Shown here: positions 1-9,600 of the stretch, piece by piece
How positions within the stretch are numbered: position 1 is the first letter of the stretch
How the letters are laid out: each line of letters starts with the position of its first letter
Source of the DNA: Begonia masoniana
Taxonomy: Eukaryota > Streptophyta > Magnoliopsida > Cucurbitales > Begoniaceae
DNA length: 64,000 bases
Direction of reading: 5' to 3'
NCBI GenBank assembly: GCA_022432975.1
Contig: CM039503.1
Coordinates: 44,224,655 to 44,288,654 of the forward strand
The notes under the pieces: generated by a model
Seen by the model: the letters and a program-made list of their open reading frames with translations, nothing else
Database searches by the model: none
What the model was told of the DNA's origin: nothing
Program-made: the position numbers and the translations under genes

Positions 1-153
1 ATGAATTTGTTAAAGCGTCCTCAGATGGAAAAGAAAATAAAATTGATAAATTGCATCTTGAGGTTCAACAAGAACTCAAAAGACTTTCCGAAACATCTAA
101 GAAGTTCAATCAAGCTAAGGTTGAGGAAGAGAAAACTCATTGACTCTTGCAAA

Positions 154-477
154 ATTATGGTGTTCTTAAGAGTTGATCAAATGGCTTCTTTGGATGCGAA
201 AAGAAGGGAAGTACTTGGAAATGCGGCCAGAATTATTCAAAGGCAAATTCGTACATATATTTTCCGCAAAAAAATTGTTGCATTGCATGAAGTCGCCATT
301 CAACTCCAATCATTTTCTAGAGGAATATTAGCTCGTAAAATATATGAGCAAATGCGAAGAGAAGCAAGAGCTTTAAGAATTCAGAAGCATTTCAGATAAT
401 ATCGAGCAAGAAAATCTTACCTAAGTCTACGGTCATCTGCAATCATTTTGCAAACAAGATTAAGAGCAATGATGACT
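154..477 (+). pseudogene. myosin XI neck (IQ-motif) fragment
   Basis: The translated frame reads like the end of the motor domain and the neck of plant class XI myosins. A segment FLRVDQMASLDAKRREVLG is followed by repeated IQ-type calmodulin-binding motifs (AARIIQRQIRTYIFRKK, AIQLQSFSRGILARK, ALRIQKHFR, AIILQTRLRAM). In intact myosins this neck binds calmodulin light chains. An in-frame TAA at 397-399 sits where the family has Arg, and homology resumes immediately after it. No intron interrupts the stretch, which could mean a processed copy, but I cannot verify the parental intron positions. The frame continues without a break into the next feature, a retroelement remnant. Upstream, bases 3-158 in another frame encode a Lys/Glu-rich coiled-coil-like stretch ending in a stop, which may belong to the same debris. 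Confidence 0.7.
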
Positions 478-770
478 CGTGATTTTAATGTCGACGACCT
501 GGTAGCTTATAAATGCCATTTTAAACCATATGTTGATCATTTTCTTCTTCCATCTATTGATTTTGCTCCTACTAACACTGTTTTTCTAACATGTCTTATC
601 ACAACACGTGATGATAAAATTGAGGCTATTTTAGATGAACAGATGGTATTTACTAATGAAGGTGAGATCCAGCACTTTCTTGTCCGTTGGATTGAATTAT
701 ATGTGGATTGCAAAGAGACACATTAGCATTTGGATCCAGACCTATTGGAGCTATTCTAAAGTCATCAGGA
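478..770 (+). pseudogene. Ty3/gypsy integrase C-terminus and chromodomain remnant
   Basis: The frame that carries the myosin-like IQ motifs continues into a segment starting DDLVAYK and running to a chromodomain-like core (EAILDEQMVFTNEG, then HFLVRWIELY) with a stop at 724-726. After the stop the same frame reads HLDPDLLELF, resembling the tail of plant chromovirus polyproteins (LDPDLLE). Chromodomains at the integrase C-terminus are known to direct integration to heterochromatin. This copy is far too degraded to act. No LTR edge is recognisable around it. Assignment to chromoviruses is by motif only. Confidence 0.5.
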
Positions 771-1634
771 TTTTTCTTTACCACATTCCAAGACAATGCC
801 AAAGATTCTCGATTCTGGCCTCCAGTAACAAAAGTTTATGATTGGGAGATTGATTAGCTGCCGAACTATGATTCCTTCAATTTGACTGGGTAGTTTCTCT
901 TATCCTAAGAGAATTGATGAGTCATTTATTATTATAATTTTTAATATTGTGTGATTTTCTGTTATGTATTTAATAGTTCATTACTGTCTTTGTCTTTCAA
1001 ACTTCTAGTGTTGAATTTTTCTATTTAAACTGTTGTATTGTAACTTTGTAGATGAAGTTGATGATTATGAATTGAATTGCAATGTGTTGCTATTTTCCAA
1101 TCTCTTTTTCTTTCTAGCTTTCTCTCATCTTTCTTCTTGGCTATACTCTTTCTTCTCTTCTTCCCCCTCTTCGACTATATTTCTTACTTTAATTCCGCTG
1201 CCTGCATCAAATAAGCTTTTGCGAATACCAATGGAAGCTGGCCTAGTGGACTACAATCAAATAACTGATGTGTCAAGATGGCGTGAAGAGTATATTAAAA
1301 CTAAGATGGTTGTAGAAGAAAAGTTCAAAACAAGGTAGAACTCCCTAACTCACCAATATATTGAATCACAGATTGATCACGATCCCAGTTGACAACCAAG
1401 TTATTTGTAATCAGAAATTGAGACTTCCTCGTACATAAAAACAAAACTACTTCAATATTCATAGTCCAACTTCTTATCAAGAACAATATATGCATATTCA
1501 TAGTCCAACTGATTAATAAAAAGGGCAGTTGATAGACCCATAAAAAAACAATAAATGGTTAAGATCTGTGCTACGATAAATTGGCTCGAATGTATCCGAA
1601 CGAGTATTCGAAGTGCAGGGAAAATCCACTCTCC
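771..1634. other. no recognisable gene; AT-rich spacer
   Basis: Mostly AT-rich sequence. One open stretch at 1231-1338 encodes a charged segment (VSRWREEYIKTKMVVEEKFKTR) directly followed by a GT, so it could be an isolated exon, but I recognise no family and see no partner exon. Nothing else is supportable here. Confidence 0.4.
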
Positions 1635-4600
1635 TCATGCCTGTGAATAATAAAAGAAAAGAACGCAGTTGTCAAGAGTTATCCGATCGTAAAAAAGCGC
1701 TTGGTTAGGTGTCTATATGCGCAAGCAGGGGTGTGTGTATTTATGTGTAGATAACATCTGGTTTGCAACAGCTGAAGCAAGAATAAAATAATAAAAAGCA
1801 AAAATCTTTGGGGATTGAGAAAAATGAAAAATAAAAGGCAGCAGTTCTTATCACAGTGTTAAATCTATAAATGTAGACTTGGGTCACCAACAAAAAGGAT
1901 TAAAAAGCTTAGAAAATGTCAGGAAAAGTAAGAGCTAGTTTATGACAATTGCATGAACTGAATTGCATAACTTCAAATCAAAGTAAACGAAATTGTATTC
2001 CAAGCCACATACCTGCTGTTTTTTCTTCTTTGGCCTCCTCTTTCGCCGAGGTTTGTATGCATCAGAATTGGAGCTTATGTTGCTACTCTGAGTTGTTTGC
2101 GAATTAGAGGATCCCCTAACCTTGGAGTATGATCCACTTCCACTAGTTGATGTATTGCTAGAAGTAGATATTTCTGCTCTCTGTAGGATGGAATTTGTGC
2201 CAGATGAAGATCCTATAACTGATTGAGCATGAACTGAACTTGATAATGAATTGGTTGGCCGAGGAGGAGGCATTAAGACACTGGCAGAAATCTGCCTCTA
2301 CATAAAAAGACTGGTCAATAGAAGGAGAAAAACATGCGTCTCAAAATTTAAGGCATCTTAGTATCAGACTGAAAAATCACAATATTAAATATAAATACGA
2401 AGATAAGGAACAAAAGAGACCTGGTTCCTTTCATCGCTTGACATTCCAGATGCTGCCTTGCAAGAAGCACTAGATGCCTGTTCCCTGCAAAATATAACGG
2501 TGAATTTTTCTCATCTTACAAACACAGTCTAAACAAGATATAGAAATTGGCATTGAAAATACAAGTTCAACATGATGTTAGAAGTATCTCAGCCAAAGTA
2601 AGCACTTCCAGGTCTAGTTCATATGCAAGTAAGATTGCATACTATTAAATTTTTTGTTACCTTCAAAATTCATCCTTAGAAACTGTCAGAATCCTTGCAA
2701 TAATTAGATTAAACTCAAATAATTTAAAACAGAAGTTCCAAACTTATATACCTCGTACTTTTATCAGTCCATTCATCATCAGCATCAGCTTCATCGCTTG
2801 AGCTTCCAGTCAGGAAGAAATCATCGTCACTCAGGTCGAGCAGCCCATCATCTTCACTTCCCGTCTCTGTTGAATTTGAAGAAAACCCATAAGGCTTTTT
2901 ACCACAAGAGAATATCTAAGCCCCCAATTTGCATAAAAAGGTTTAACTTAGTTGGAAGAAAAATTATGTTGGGAAGTAAACTGCTTTACAAATAAGTCAT
3001 TACTGAAGGGTATGATAACATTTCGCAGTTGTGCCCAGGCTGTTTACCAGTTTTTCTTGAAGAGTAAGTTAATATGAAGACCACTTTTTTCGCTTACTAA
3101 GAATGTACTTTGTCCAAGATCTACAAGCTACTGATAAGGTGTACTATTGGAGTATCGCCACCTCCCACATCCCAAAATTGTATATAATAGACAAAGCATA
3201 CTAAGAAACAGAGGATATACTCTACTGATGGAGCAAGACAATATATTTCATAATCAAATACCAGAAAACAAGGAAAAAATAACACAGAAAGATACCTTCT
3301 AAATCTTTTCCACTGGCTGCAGCAGCAATTAAATTTGCCTTAATCTGCTCGCGTAATCTGTTTCTTTGATCTTCTATGCCTGACTCATCCCCTCCAGTAA
3401 ATAAAGAAACATATTTCTCTGTCTTGGGAAAAAACTACAACCCAAATATAGCAGGAACGTCTATCACATGCATAAGAAAAAACCTTCTCCTTACTGGAGA
3501 AACATATGCACATAAAGGTGACCAACAAAAAATCACTTAGCACATTATTTGCAACAATCGGAGATGCTCTTTTTACTATTCTACTCCTTTAAATAGATGG
3601 TCAAATAAAGAAAACAGGTATATCAATACGGCTAACTTGATGGTATTATATGACAAGCAAATAGGTGAATATGTAAGATACTGATCTACTAAAGTGTTTA
3701 TGAGGGAAGGTCGTATGATTTTCAGTTTCAGCTTTTATTGCCACAGACCACACTGCATGACCCACATTATAACAACTTCATACATCACTATAAACAACTT
3801 TTTTTCTAATACAACTTACTCGAACATATTCAAGATCCTCTTTCAACTTAGAAAGTTGTTCAATAATATCCGAATCTTGTCTTTGACTGGATGAAGCACG
3901 TTGCAGTTTTTCCAAACGTCTGATTCTTCTTTCAATTTTTCTTCTCTCTAAAAAAAAAGGTGATCAATCATTAAATTGCATAACATGACGCCTGAAAATA
4001 AAATTGAGTGGTATTACATATGAAACACCAGTTCAATCGCAAATTAATACCAAAAAACTTAATCTTTCGGTCTCGCAGGAATATTTTGCGCTCTACAGCA
4101 AGACGAGAATGAATTTCCTGTTGTTTCTTAAGTCCTTCCAACTTTTTTTCCTGCGCTTCCCTCACCTCAGGCGGTAAATTCTGTAAAGACAATGAATGAA
4201 GAAAGCAATGAAAGATGCGAAAAAAATAAAAACAATTGAAGTTTTTAACTCCTTTTAAAAACCAAATTCTTAGAGTACCAGTTAGTTTAAAAACTTTGAA
4301 ATAAAGAGGCCGAATTTTCCACATTGAAATAAAAATAGTTCCAAAGAAAGCTTGGACTAGGTAAAAAGACAAGAGAGCATGTTTGATATAAAAAACAAAA
4401 CCTTTCGATTTGCAACTAGATAATTACTGCAATACATAGTTTATTTCAACAATATTAGACGCTTCAAAAATGAGAGCCAAAAAGTCTTGAAGTGGCTAGA
4501 AAAAATCCCGAAACTGGTAATAACATTAAATCAGTTAATAGAAATATAAACTCCTCCATGTTTTCAGATTATTAATGTTTCTTGGTTCTCCTACTAAATC

Positions 4601-4952
4601 ACTGGGCACTTAATATGATAACTCATTATTTCGCAAAATTTCAGGTCTTCAATAAGCTATGTTTCGAACCCAGATATTCCTAATAATACAAATTATATAT
4701 TTTAGCAACAGGTATTAAGACGATTGCTTCGAATATTACCAACAAACCAATTTTTCTTAGCATGTAAACAAAAAGCAAAATCAGAGAAACTAAGAAGAAT
4801 ACCTTGCGTAATATTCGCTCGATAGAACGAATTTGGTTCTTTAGAGAGACAGATTTAGGCTTCTTTTCTACTCCCAAACCCTTGGATCGACGAGCAGCGG
4901 GCTTCACTCGGCGCTTGCCATAGCCACCATGCGGCATGGCTTTACCGGTCAT
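1635..4952 (-). CDS. EFG1: rRNA-processing protein EFG1-like, eight coding exons
   Basis: Nucleolar EFG1 proteins act in early 18S rRNA maturation. I reconstruct exons 4803-4952, 4051-4180, 3820-3947, 3296-3434, 2752-2866, 2421-2484, 2013-2291 and 1635-1640, all with GT donors and AG acceptors on the minus strand and compatible phases, giving 336 residues. Family landmarks in order are HGGYGKRRVKPAARRSKGLG, SLKNQIRSIERILRK, NLPPEVREAQEKKLEGLKKQ, RLAVERKIFLRDRKIKFFE plus a basic coiled coil, FFPKTEKYVSLFTGGDES, an acidic patch (EDDGLLDLSDDDFF), a Ser-rich linker and a basic C-terminus (KPRRKRRPKKKKQQ). The last coding exon supplies only Ala and the stop TGA; without it, intron read-through would add about 20 residues and stop at 1935-1937. 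The start at 4952 is the first in-frame ATG; the internal Met at 4937 (MPHGGYGKRR) fits the family start better and gives 331 residues. This is the only intact host gene in the window. Confidence 0.9.
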
Positions 4953-5491
4953 TCAGGGGAGAGTACGAGAGATTTTAGAAAGGAAGAAAGGAGGATTTAA
5001 TGAGGGAGAGGTACAGATAATAGCCCTAATTGAAAAGTGAAAAGTGAAAAGGGATTTCTTCTGTTTTAAAGGATAGCTAATCCAGTTTTCTCCTAGCTTT
5101 GGACATGGTGGGATAGCGATGTCTTCACTCCCACCTCCTTTTTGCATGCTCCGAACCCATTTTTGCTTCGTTTCGCTCCACTGTCCATTGCTTTGATGAA
5201 GCCTACTAGTAACTTTCCTCCCTGATTTATTAGAAATTTTTTATTGATAAAATAATTACGAATAATAAAATATTTATTTCAATAAATAAATTATGCAAAA
5301 TAAAAGCATGAGAGTATTTATTTTTTATTTTGATGCATATTATAATTAATGATTATCTAATTTTGTAGAATATATTAATCCTCTTTTAAGTTTCTTAAAA
5401 TTATTTTGCTAAATGTGATTCTAATTTACACTTTGTTTTAGCTCTGCAATTATTTGGGTTAAAATTAACTATATTAATCACACTTCAAGTA
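4953..5491. other. upstream region of the EFG1-like gene
   Basis: Lies 5' of the minus-strand EFG1-like gene and should contain its leader and promoter. The first 200 bp are moderately GC-rich and the rest is very AT-rich. I see no convincing TATA element placed to decide a start site. The short open frame at 4953-5147 (minus) has no recognisable product. The last ~50 bases, just before the copia insertion, resemble sequence on the far side of that element near 22440-22490. Confidence 0.4.
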
Positions 5492-5496
5492 ATAAA

Positions 5497-5723
5497 TGTT
5501 AGAGCGTTACAGTGTTTTAGTTTAGTCAGTTTCCAACTTTTAGTTAGTACACTATTCAATGCTCATAATGAGCCCCCTACTGTATATACTTGTAAACAGG
5601 TTTCGATAAAGGATGAATCAGAAAAAGAATTTTCTCAAAAACTGTCATTGTCTTCACCATCTTTTTCTTCATCTTCTTCATCTCCTCTGTATTTGCTTTA
5701 CGTTCACTGTCTTAATCCTTACT
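5497..5723 (+). repeat. copia 5' LTR
   Basis: 227 bp, starting TGTTAGAG and ending CCTTACT. It matches the 3' copy in the segments around CCAACTTTTAGTTAG and GAGCCCCCTACTGTATATAC. The ending lacks the usual CA, so the exact edge was set by the target duplication. Confidence 0.9.
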
Positions 5724-5741
5724 TGGTATCAGAGCCAGAGA

Positions 5742-5930
5742 ATGACATAATCTAGCTCAACAGTACCCTCCTTCCCTTCGACTGTCATTTTCCCTTCTTT
5801 GCCCCAATTTCCATCTGCAAATCAAACTTTAACAATCTAATTAGACAACTCGAATTACCTGATATGGAAAGCTCAACTGTTAAACGTGGTTTTCGCTAAT
5901 GGCATGGATACCATTCTTGACGGCAGCTAT
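5742..5930 (+). pseudogene. copia gag, 5' piece (UBN2-type)
   Basis: The first codons after the primer-binding site encode a Ser/Thr/Pro-rich start followed by LDNSNYLIWKAQLLNVVFA, the typical opening of copia gag. In-frame TAA codons appear at the third codon and again before LDNSN, so it is not translatable. The frame is cut at 5930 by the gypsy element and resumes at 15572. Confidence 0.8.
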
Positions 5931-6060
5931 TGTAGCACCCGGCTCTATTAAACCAAATTTAATTGCCAATTTTAATGTATTAATTTTATGGAAGAATTGA
6001 GGGAGAAAGTGATTAGGTTAGTTAATAACTATGTAATGACAAAAGGGTAATTAGCAATTT

Positions 6061-6067
6061 TATAAAT
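6061..6067 (+). promoter_or_regulatory. TATA-like box of the gypsy 5' LTR
   Basis: TATAAAT lies about 130 bp inside the LTR, followed within 40-140 bp by a pyrimidine-rich stretch and then a splice-donor-like site. Placement fits a short U3 with most of the LTR transcribed. The same motif occurs at the equivalent position of the 3' LTR (about 13192). Confidence 0.5.
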
Positions 6068-6692
6068 GGATAACGTATTTAATGGAGGGTTTAGTGAGGT
6101 TTAGCTGCCACTGTTTTCCTCATTTCCCTACTCGGTATTCAGCTCAAGCACAGCAGAGCTCCAGGCGATTTCCCTCTCCGATCTTCATTCCTCAAACTAG
6201 GTAAGTTTTCTCTTCGTTTTCTGAAGATTTTAGTGGCTAGATAGCAGAGAGAGTGCAATGTGTGTATTTTTGATGATGTTGTGAGTGAGTGGAGTTCGAG
6301 TTTAATGTTGAATCGGAGAATGCACGAAGAACAGGATTCCTAACTAGCTTCCTTAGATTTCTGAATGAATATTAGTTGGTGCTTGGAGATTTAGAATCGG
6401 ACAAATGTTAGAATGATGATATTATTGAGTTTTCTGATTTATGGCATTGGTGATAGGATTCTAGGTGTTGTTAATATTAGGATTGAGAATCTGACGTTAG
6501 TATGAGTCTGGTAGCTTTAGTACACTAATGCCATCAGGGCCGGTGAGGGTTAAGCTACGCACACTAGGTGCTTGACTATATGACTCAGAGGCTTGAACTA
6601 ATATCCATGAATGATTTCTTTAGTTAGGATTTTACCAGCTTTGGGTTTAGGTTATTCTGGGTGCATTTAACATTGAATTATGAAATGTTTAG

Positions 6693-7272
6693 GTGAGGAA
6701 TGATTCAAGTGAAGACACGGGATTTGCAAAGGAGCCCAGGTAAGTAGAGTTTGCATGTGCCTTCGGGCCTACATCACAAAACAGTAGGATTTGTATGTAC
6801 ATGAATGTATGTTTCATTTCAGTTGCCATGCATCATATTTTGAAAGAAAACGAAAATGAATTTACATGAAGTAGCATGGTGAGATGCGAACAGACTGTGA
6901 CAGCATACTTTTAAGGGAATTAATCCGCCCCTTAAATCGTACATACGGATTCATACCCTGGGAAAACTGATCCACCTCCCATTGTATCAGGGATCGATTC
7001 AGTTGTTAAGGGAATTAATCGCCCCTTAATTGAGTATTAGGATTCATACCCTGGGAAAACTGATCCACCTCCCATTGTATCAGGGATCATCATACCAGTG
7101 AACGAACGCAACATAACTGAGGAATGAAAGTAGAAACTGCATGTTAGGATTTACATCTCAGTACACATTTCATTTCTTGCTTTACTTACTTAGCATTAGG
7201 CTAATAGATGAGTTTTGTGATGTAGGTGAAGAAGTGACAGCAGGTGAATCCTCTGAGTTCATTGAGGGATAG
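6693..7272 (+). other. putative spliced micro-ORF in LTR (exons 6693-6739 and 7226-7272)
   Basis: A 47-nt segment lies between an AG acceptor (AAATGTTTAG) and a GTAAG donor and contains ATG at 6700-6702. It joins in phase to a segment after TGTAG that encodes GEEVTAGESSEFIEG and a TAG at 7270-7272. The predicted product is 28 residues, acidic at its C-terminal half. Same layout as in five other LTR families in this window. Splicing and translation are inferred, not shown. Confidence 0.35.
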
Positions 7273-8539
7273 ACTGGTTGGGGGAGCACGCTCATGCCAC
7301 GGACCTAGTGAACTGATGAGGCGATTTAACTGATGTCTGTTGGTGAGAAGGTTTAGTCGACAGTGTTTAAATTTGGAAATGTTAAGTTCCCATAACAGTA
7401 GTGGTTTCAGTACTTTGAACACGTTTTGAAATTTTTCTGATAACGGTGACCTGTTGAGTTTTAAATGTTATTTTTACTGGATTTGATTAATGTAGGGGTT
7501 TGAGTTGTTTCTGAATGGTCTTGGAAAAGTAAGCAAATTCCGTTCTGTAATTAGTAATTTGTATGTATAATGAGGAGTAGATGAAATGTACTCTGTCTTC
7601 TACCGGTAGATGATGTCTATCGGTAAGTGTTGAGTTATGCTGTCTATCGGATGATACTTTCAGAAAAGCCATCGGATGATGTAGGTTTAAATCCATCGGA
7701 AGATGTCTTCAGAAAAGCCATCGGATGATGTAGGTTTAAGTCCATCGGAAGATGTCTTCAGAAAAGCCATCGGATGATGTATGTTTAATTCTATCGGAAG
7801 ATGTAGAATAGGTTTTGTCGTTTAGTCATCGGTGGTTGTAGAGTAAAGTCGACTGGATGAAGGGAATCAACCGGCTGACGTCATCGGAAGATGTAGAAAA
7901 TATTTTGTCGTCTAGCGTTCGGTGGATGAAGTGCATTCCTCCACCGGATGATGTAAATGGTGATTTGTCATTTAGTGACCGGTGGATGTCGTGTATTTGA
8001 TCCACCGGATGACTTAGAAAGTGTTTTGTCGTTTAGTCTCCGGCGGAGGTTTTGTGTTAATTCCACCGGATGACGTAGCCGAAGTGCTGTCGTTTTGGTT
8101 ATCGGATGAATCTTTTGTTTCTGCTTCATCCGTTGACTCTATTCATCGGCAGATGAATTTGACTTTTACAACTCTTAAAGTATTTTGCCATCTAAACTCT
8201 ATTTTCTTTTATCCGGTTACTTTTAACATTCCAACTGACTATCCAAATATCATTTTCATGGTTTTGTTTTACTTATATGATTTTCCGCTGCAAGTTTTTT
8301 TTTTTTAAAAAAAATAAGGTAGAAGTTTTAGTCATGTACGAGTATGAAGTAGCGAACCGGGTTTAGATAATTCAGGGCGTTACAGTGTGGTATCAGAGAC
8401 ACTCAGTTAAACCGTTCAAAAGATCACTCATCAGCGCCAATCGTTGCATGGGAGTACTCCAACAACTGTAAGTGTTTATGTTAGCCTTAGTAGTTAGATG
8501 TTTATAAAAATAGTTAACCCTGCGCAGGAATATAGCAAA

Positions 8540-9600
8540 ATGTCTCGACGACCAGGAAGGCCAAGAGTGCAGAGAGAGGCACCAACTCCGGGAAGCGCGG
8601 GAGATTCTAGTGTAATCGGACAGTTGACAGATCTAGTGCGACAGCAGGCAGAATTAATGCGTCAGCAATCCGATCAACTAGGAGTATTGCTGAACCGAGA
8701 GGTGCAAGGAAGTGCCAACTTGGGTTCTAGCAATGAGCATTCCGGGGATAGATTCCGGAGACTAAGACCACCCACGTTTGATGGTCAGTCATCTGATCCT
8801 GTTGTGGCTGAAGGGTGGCTTAGGAAGATAGAGAGCATGTTTAGGTGCGCCAGCATAGGAGAAGGAGATAAGGTCACGTTAGCAATATTTCACTTGGCTG
8901 GCGAAGCTCAACTCTGGTGGGAAACAGTTGAAACCACCACTGACATTCTGACTATGACTTGGTCACAGTTTAAGGACATCTTCTATGAGAAATATTTTAA
9001 CAGCACGGTCCAGACCGCAAAGAAGTTGGAGTTTCTGAATTTGAAGCAGACAGGGTCGGTGGCAAAGTACAGTAGGCAATTTGAGTCCTTGTCCAGGTTT
9101 GCTGGACATTTTGCTCATAAAGACGAGGATAAGGTGTTCAAATTTGTGCATGGGCTGAAGCCGGAGATTTATTGAGGAGTCAAATTCTGTGGCATTAAAG
9201 GTTTAACGTTCAGCGAAGTTGTGTCCACTGCTCTGGAAGTGGAATAGGCTGAAAGGAAGTGTGCTGGACCAAAGGAGGCCCCACAAAGGTTTAACCAGCC
9301 ACACCAGCAAAGGGGAACGAAGAGGCCAAGTGAAGGCCAAAGTAGTCAAGGAGCAGGAAGGAAAGTGCAGAATGTCAAGAATTTTCCCCAATGTCCAACA
9401 TGTTTGAAGAATCACCCGGGGGAATGTAGGTGGACTTCCAGAAGGTGTTTCAACTGTGAGGAGGTTGGACACTCATTCAAAGACTGCACTAAGCCCAGAG
9501 TCCTTCGATGCTTCAACTGTAACAAGCCGGGACACACTGTTAGAGACTGCCCAACGTCGAAGAGTGGCCCTACTAGAATAAAGCCGAGAATATTTTCCAT
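8540..9600 (+). pseudogene. gypsy gag with two zinc knuckles
   Basis: Capsid/nucleocapsid precursor that packages element RNA. From the ATG at 8540 it encodes a basic N-terminus (MSRRPGRPRVQREAP), a Gln-rich coiled segment and the retrotransposon gag core (AEGWLRKIESMFRCA, HLAGEAQLWWETV, FKDIFYEKYF, SRFAGHFAHKDEDKVFKFVHG). After a TGA at 9173-9175 (CGA in relatives) and a TAG at 9246-9248 (CAG expected) the same frame continues to tandem CCHC knuckles: [14 protein letters not shown] and [14 protein letters not shown]. Both stops fit C-to-T change, as expected for methylated transposon DNA. An upstream ATG at 8498 also exists, but the 8540 start matches the gag family better. Confidence 0.85.

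Larger units (their letters stand above)
5931..8384 (+). repeat. gypsy element 5' LTR (2,454 bp)
   Basis: Contains a TATA-like TATAAAT at 6061-6067, about 130 bp from the edge, then a pyrimidine-rich leader ending in a strong splice-donor context (CTAG then GTAAGTTTT) near 6200. Two copies of an about 95-bp repeat lie at 6912-7090; each contains TTAAGGG...CCCTTAA inverted arms. Three units of a 49-bp repeat built on CATCGGAAGATG lie at about 7650-7800, and related motifs continue to 8160. Confidence 0.92.

Noticed and set aside
1225..1338. Possible lone exon encoding VSRWREEYIKTKMVVEEK
   Set aside because: No recognised family, no partner exon and no clear acceptor; noted only in the spacer entry.
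4953..5147. 64-codon minus-strand frame upstream of the EFG1-like gene
   Set aside because: Probably leader or promoter sequence; no recognisable product and no conserved features.
5724..5740. tRNA-like matches at TGGTATCAGAG sites (also 8388, 40711, 48731, 57371)
   Set aside because: These are primer-binding sites complementary to the tRNA-Met 3' end, not tRNA genes.
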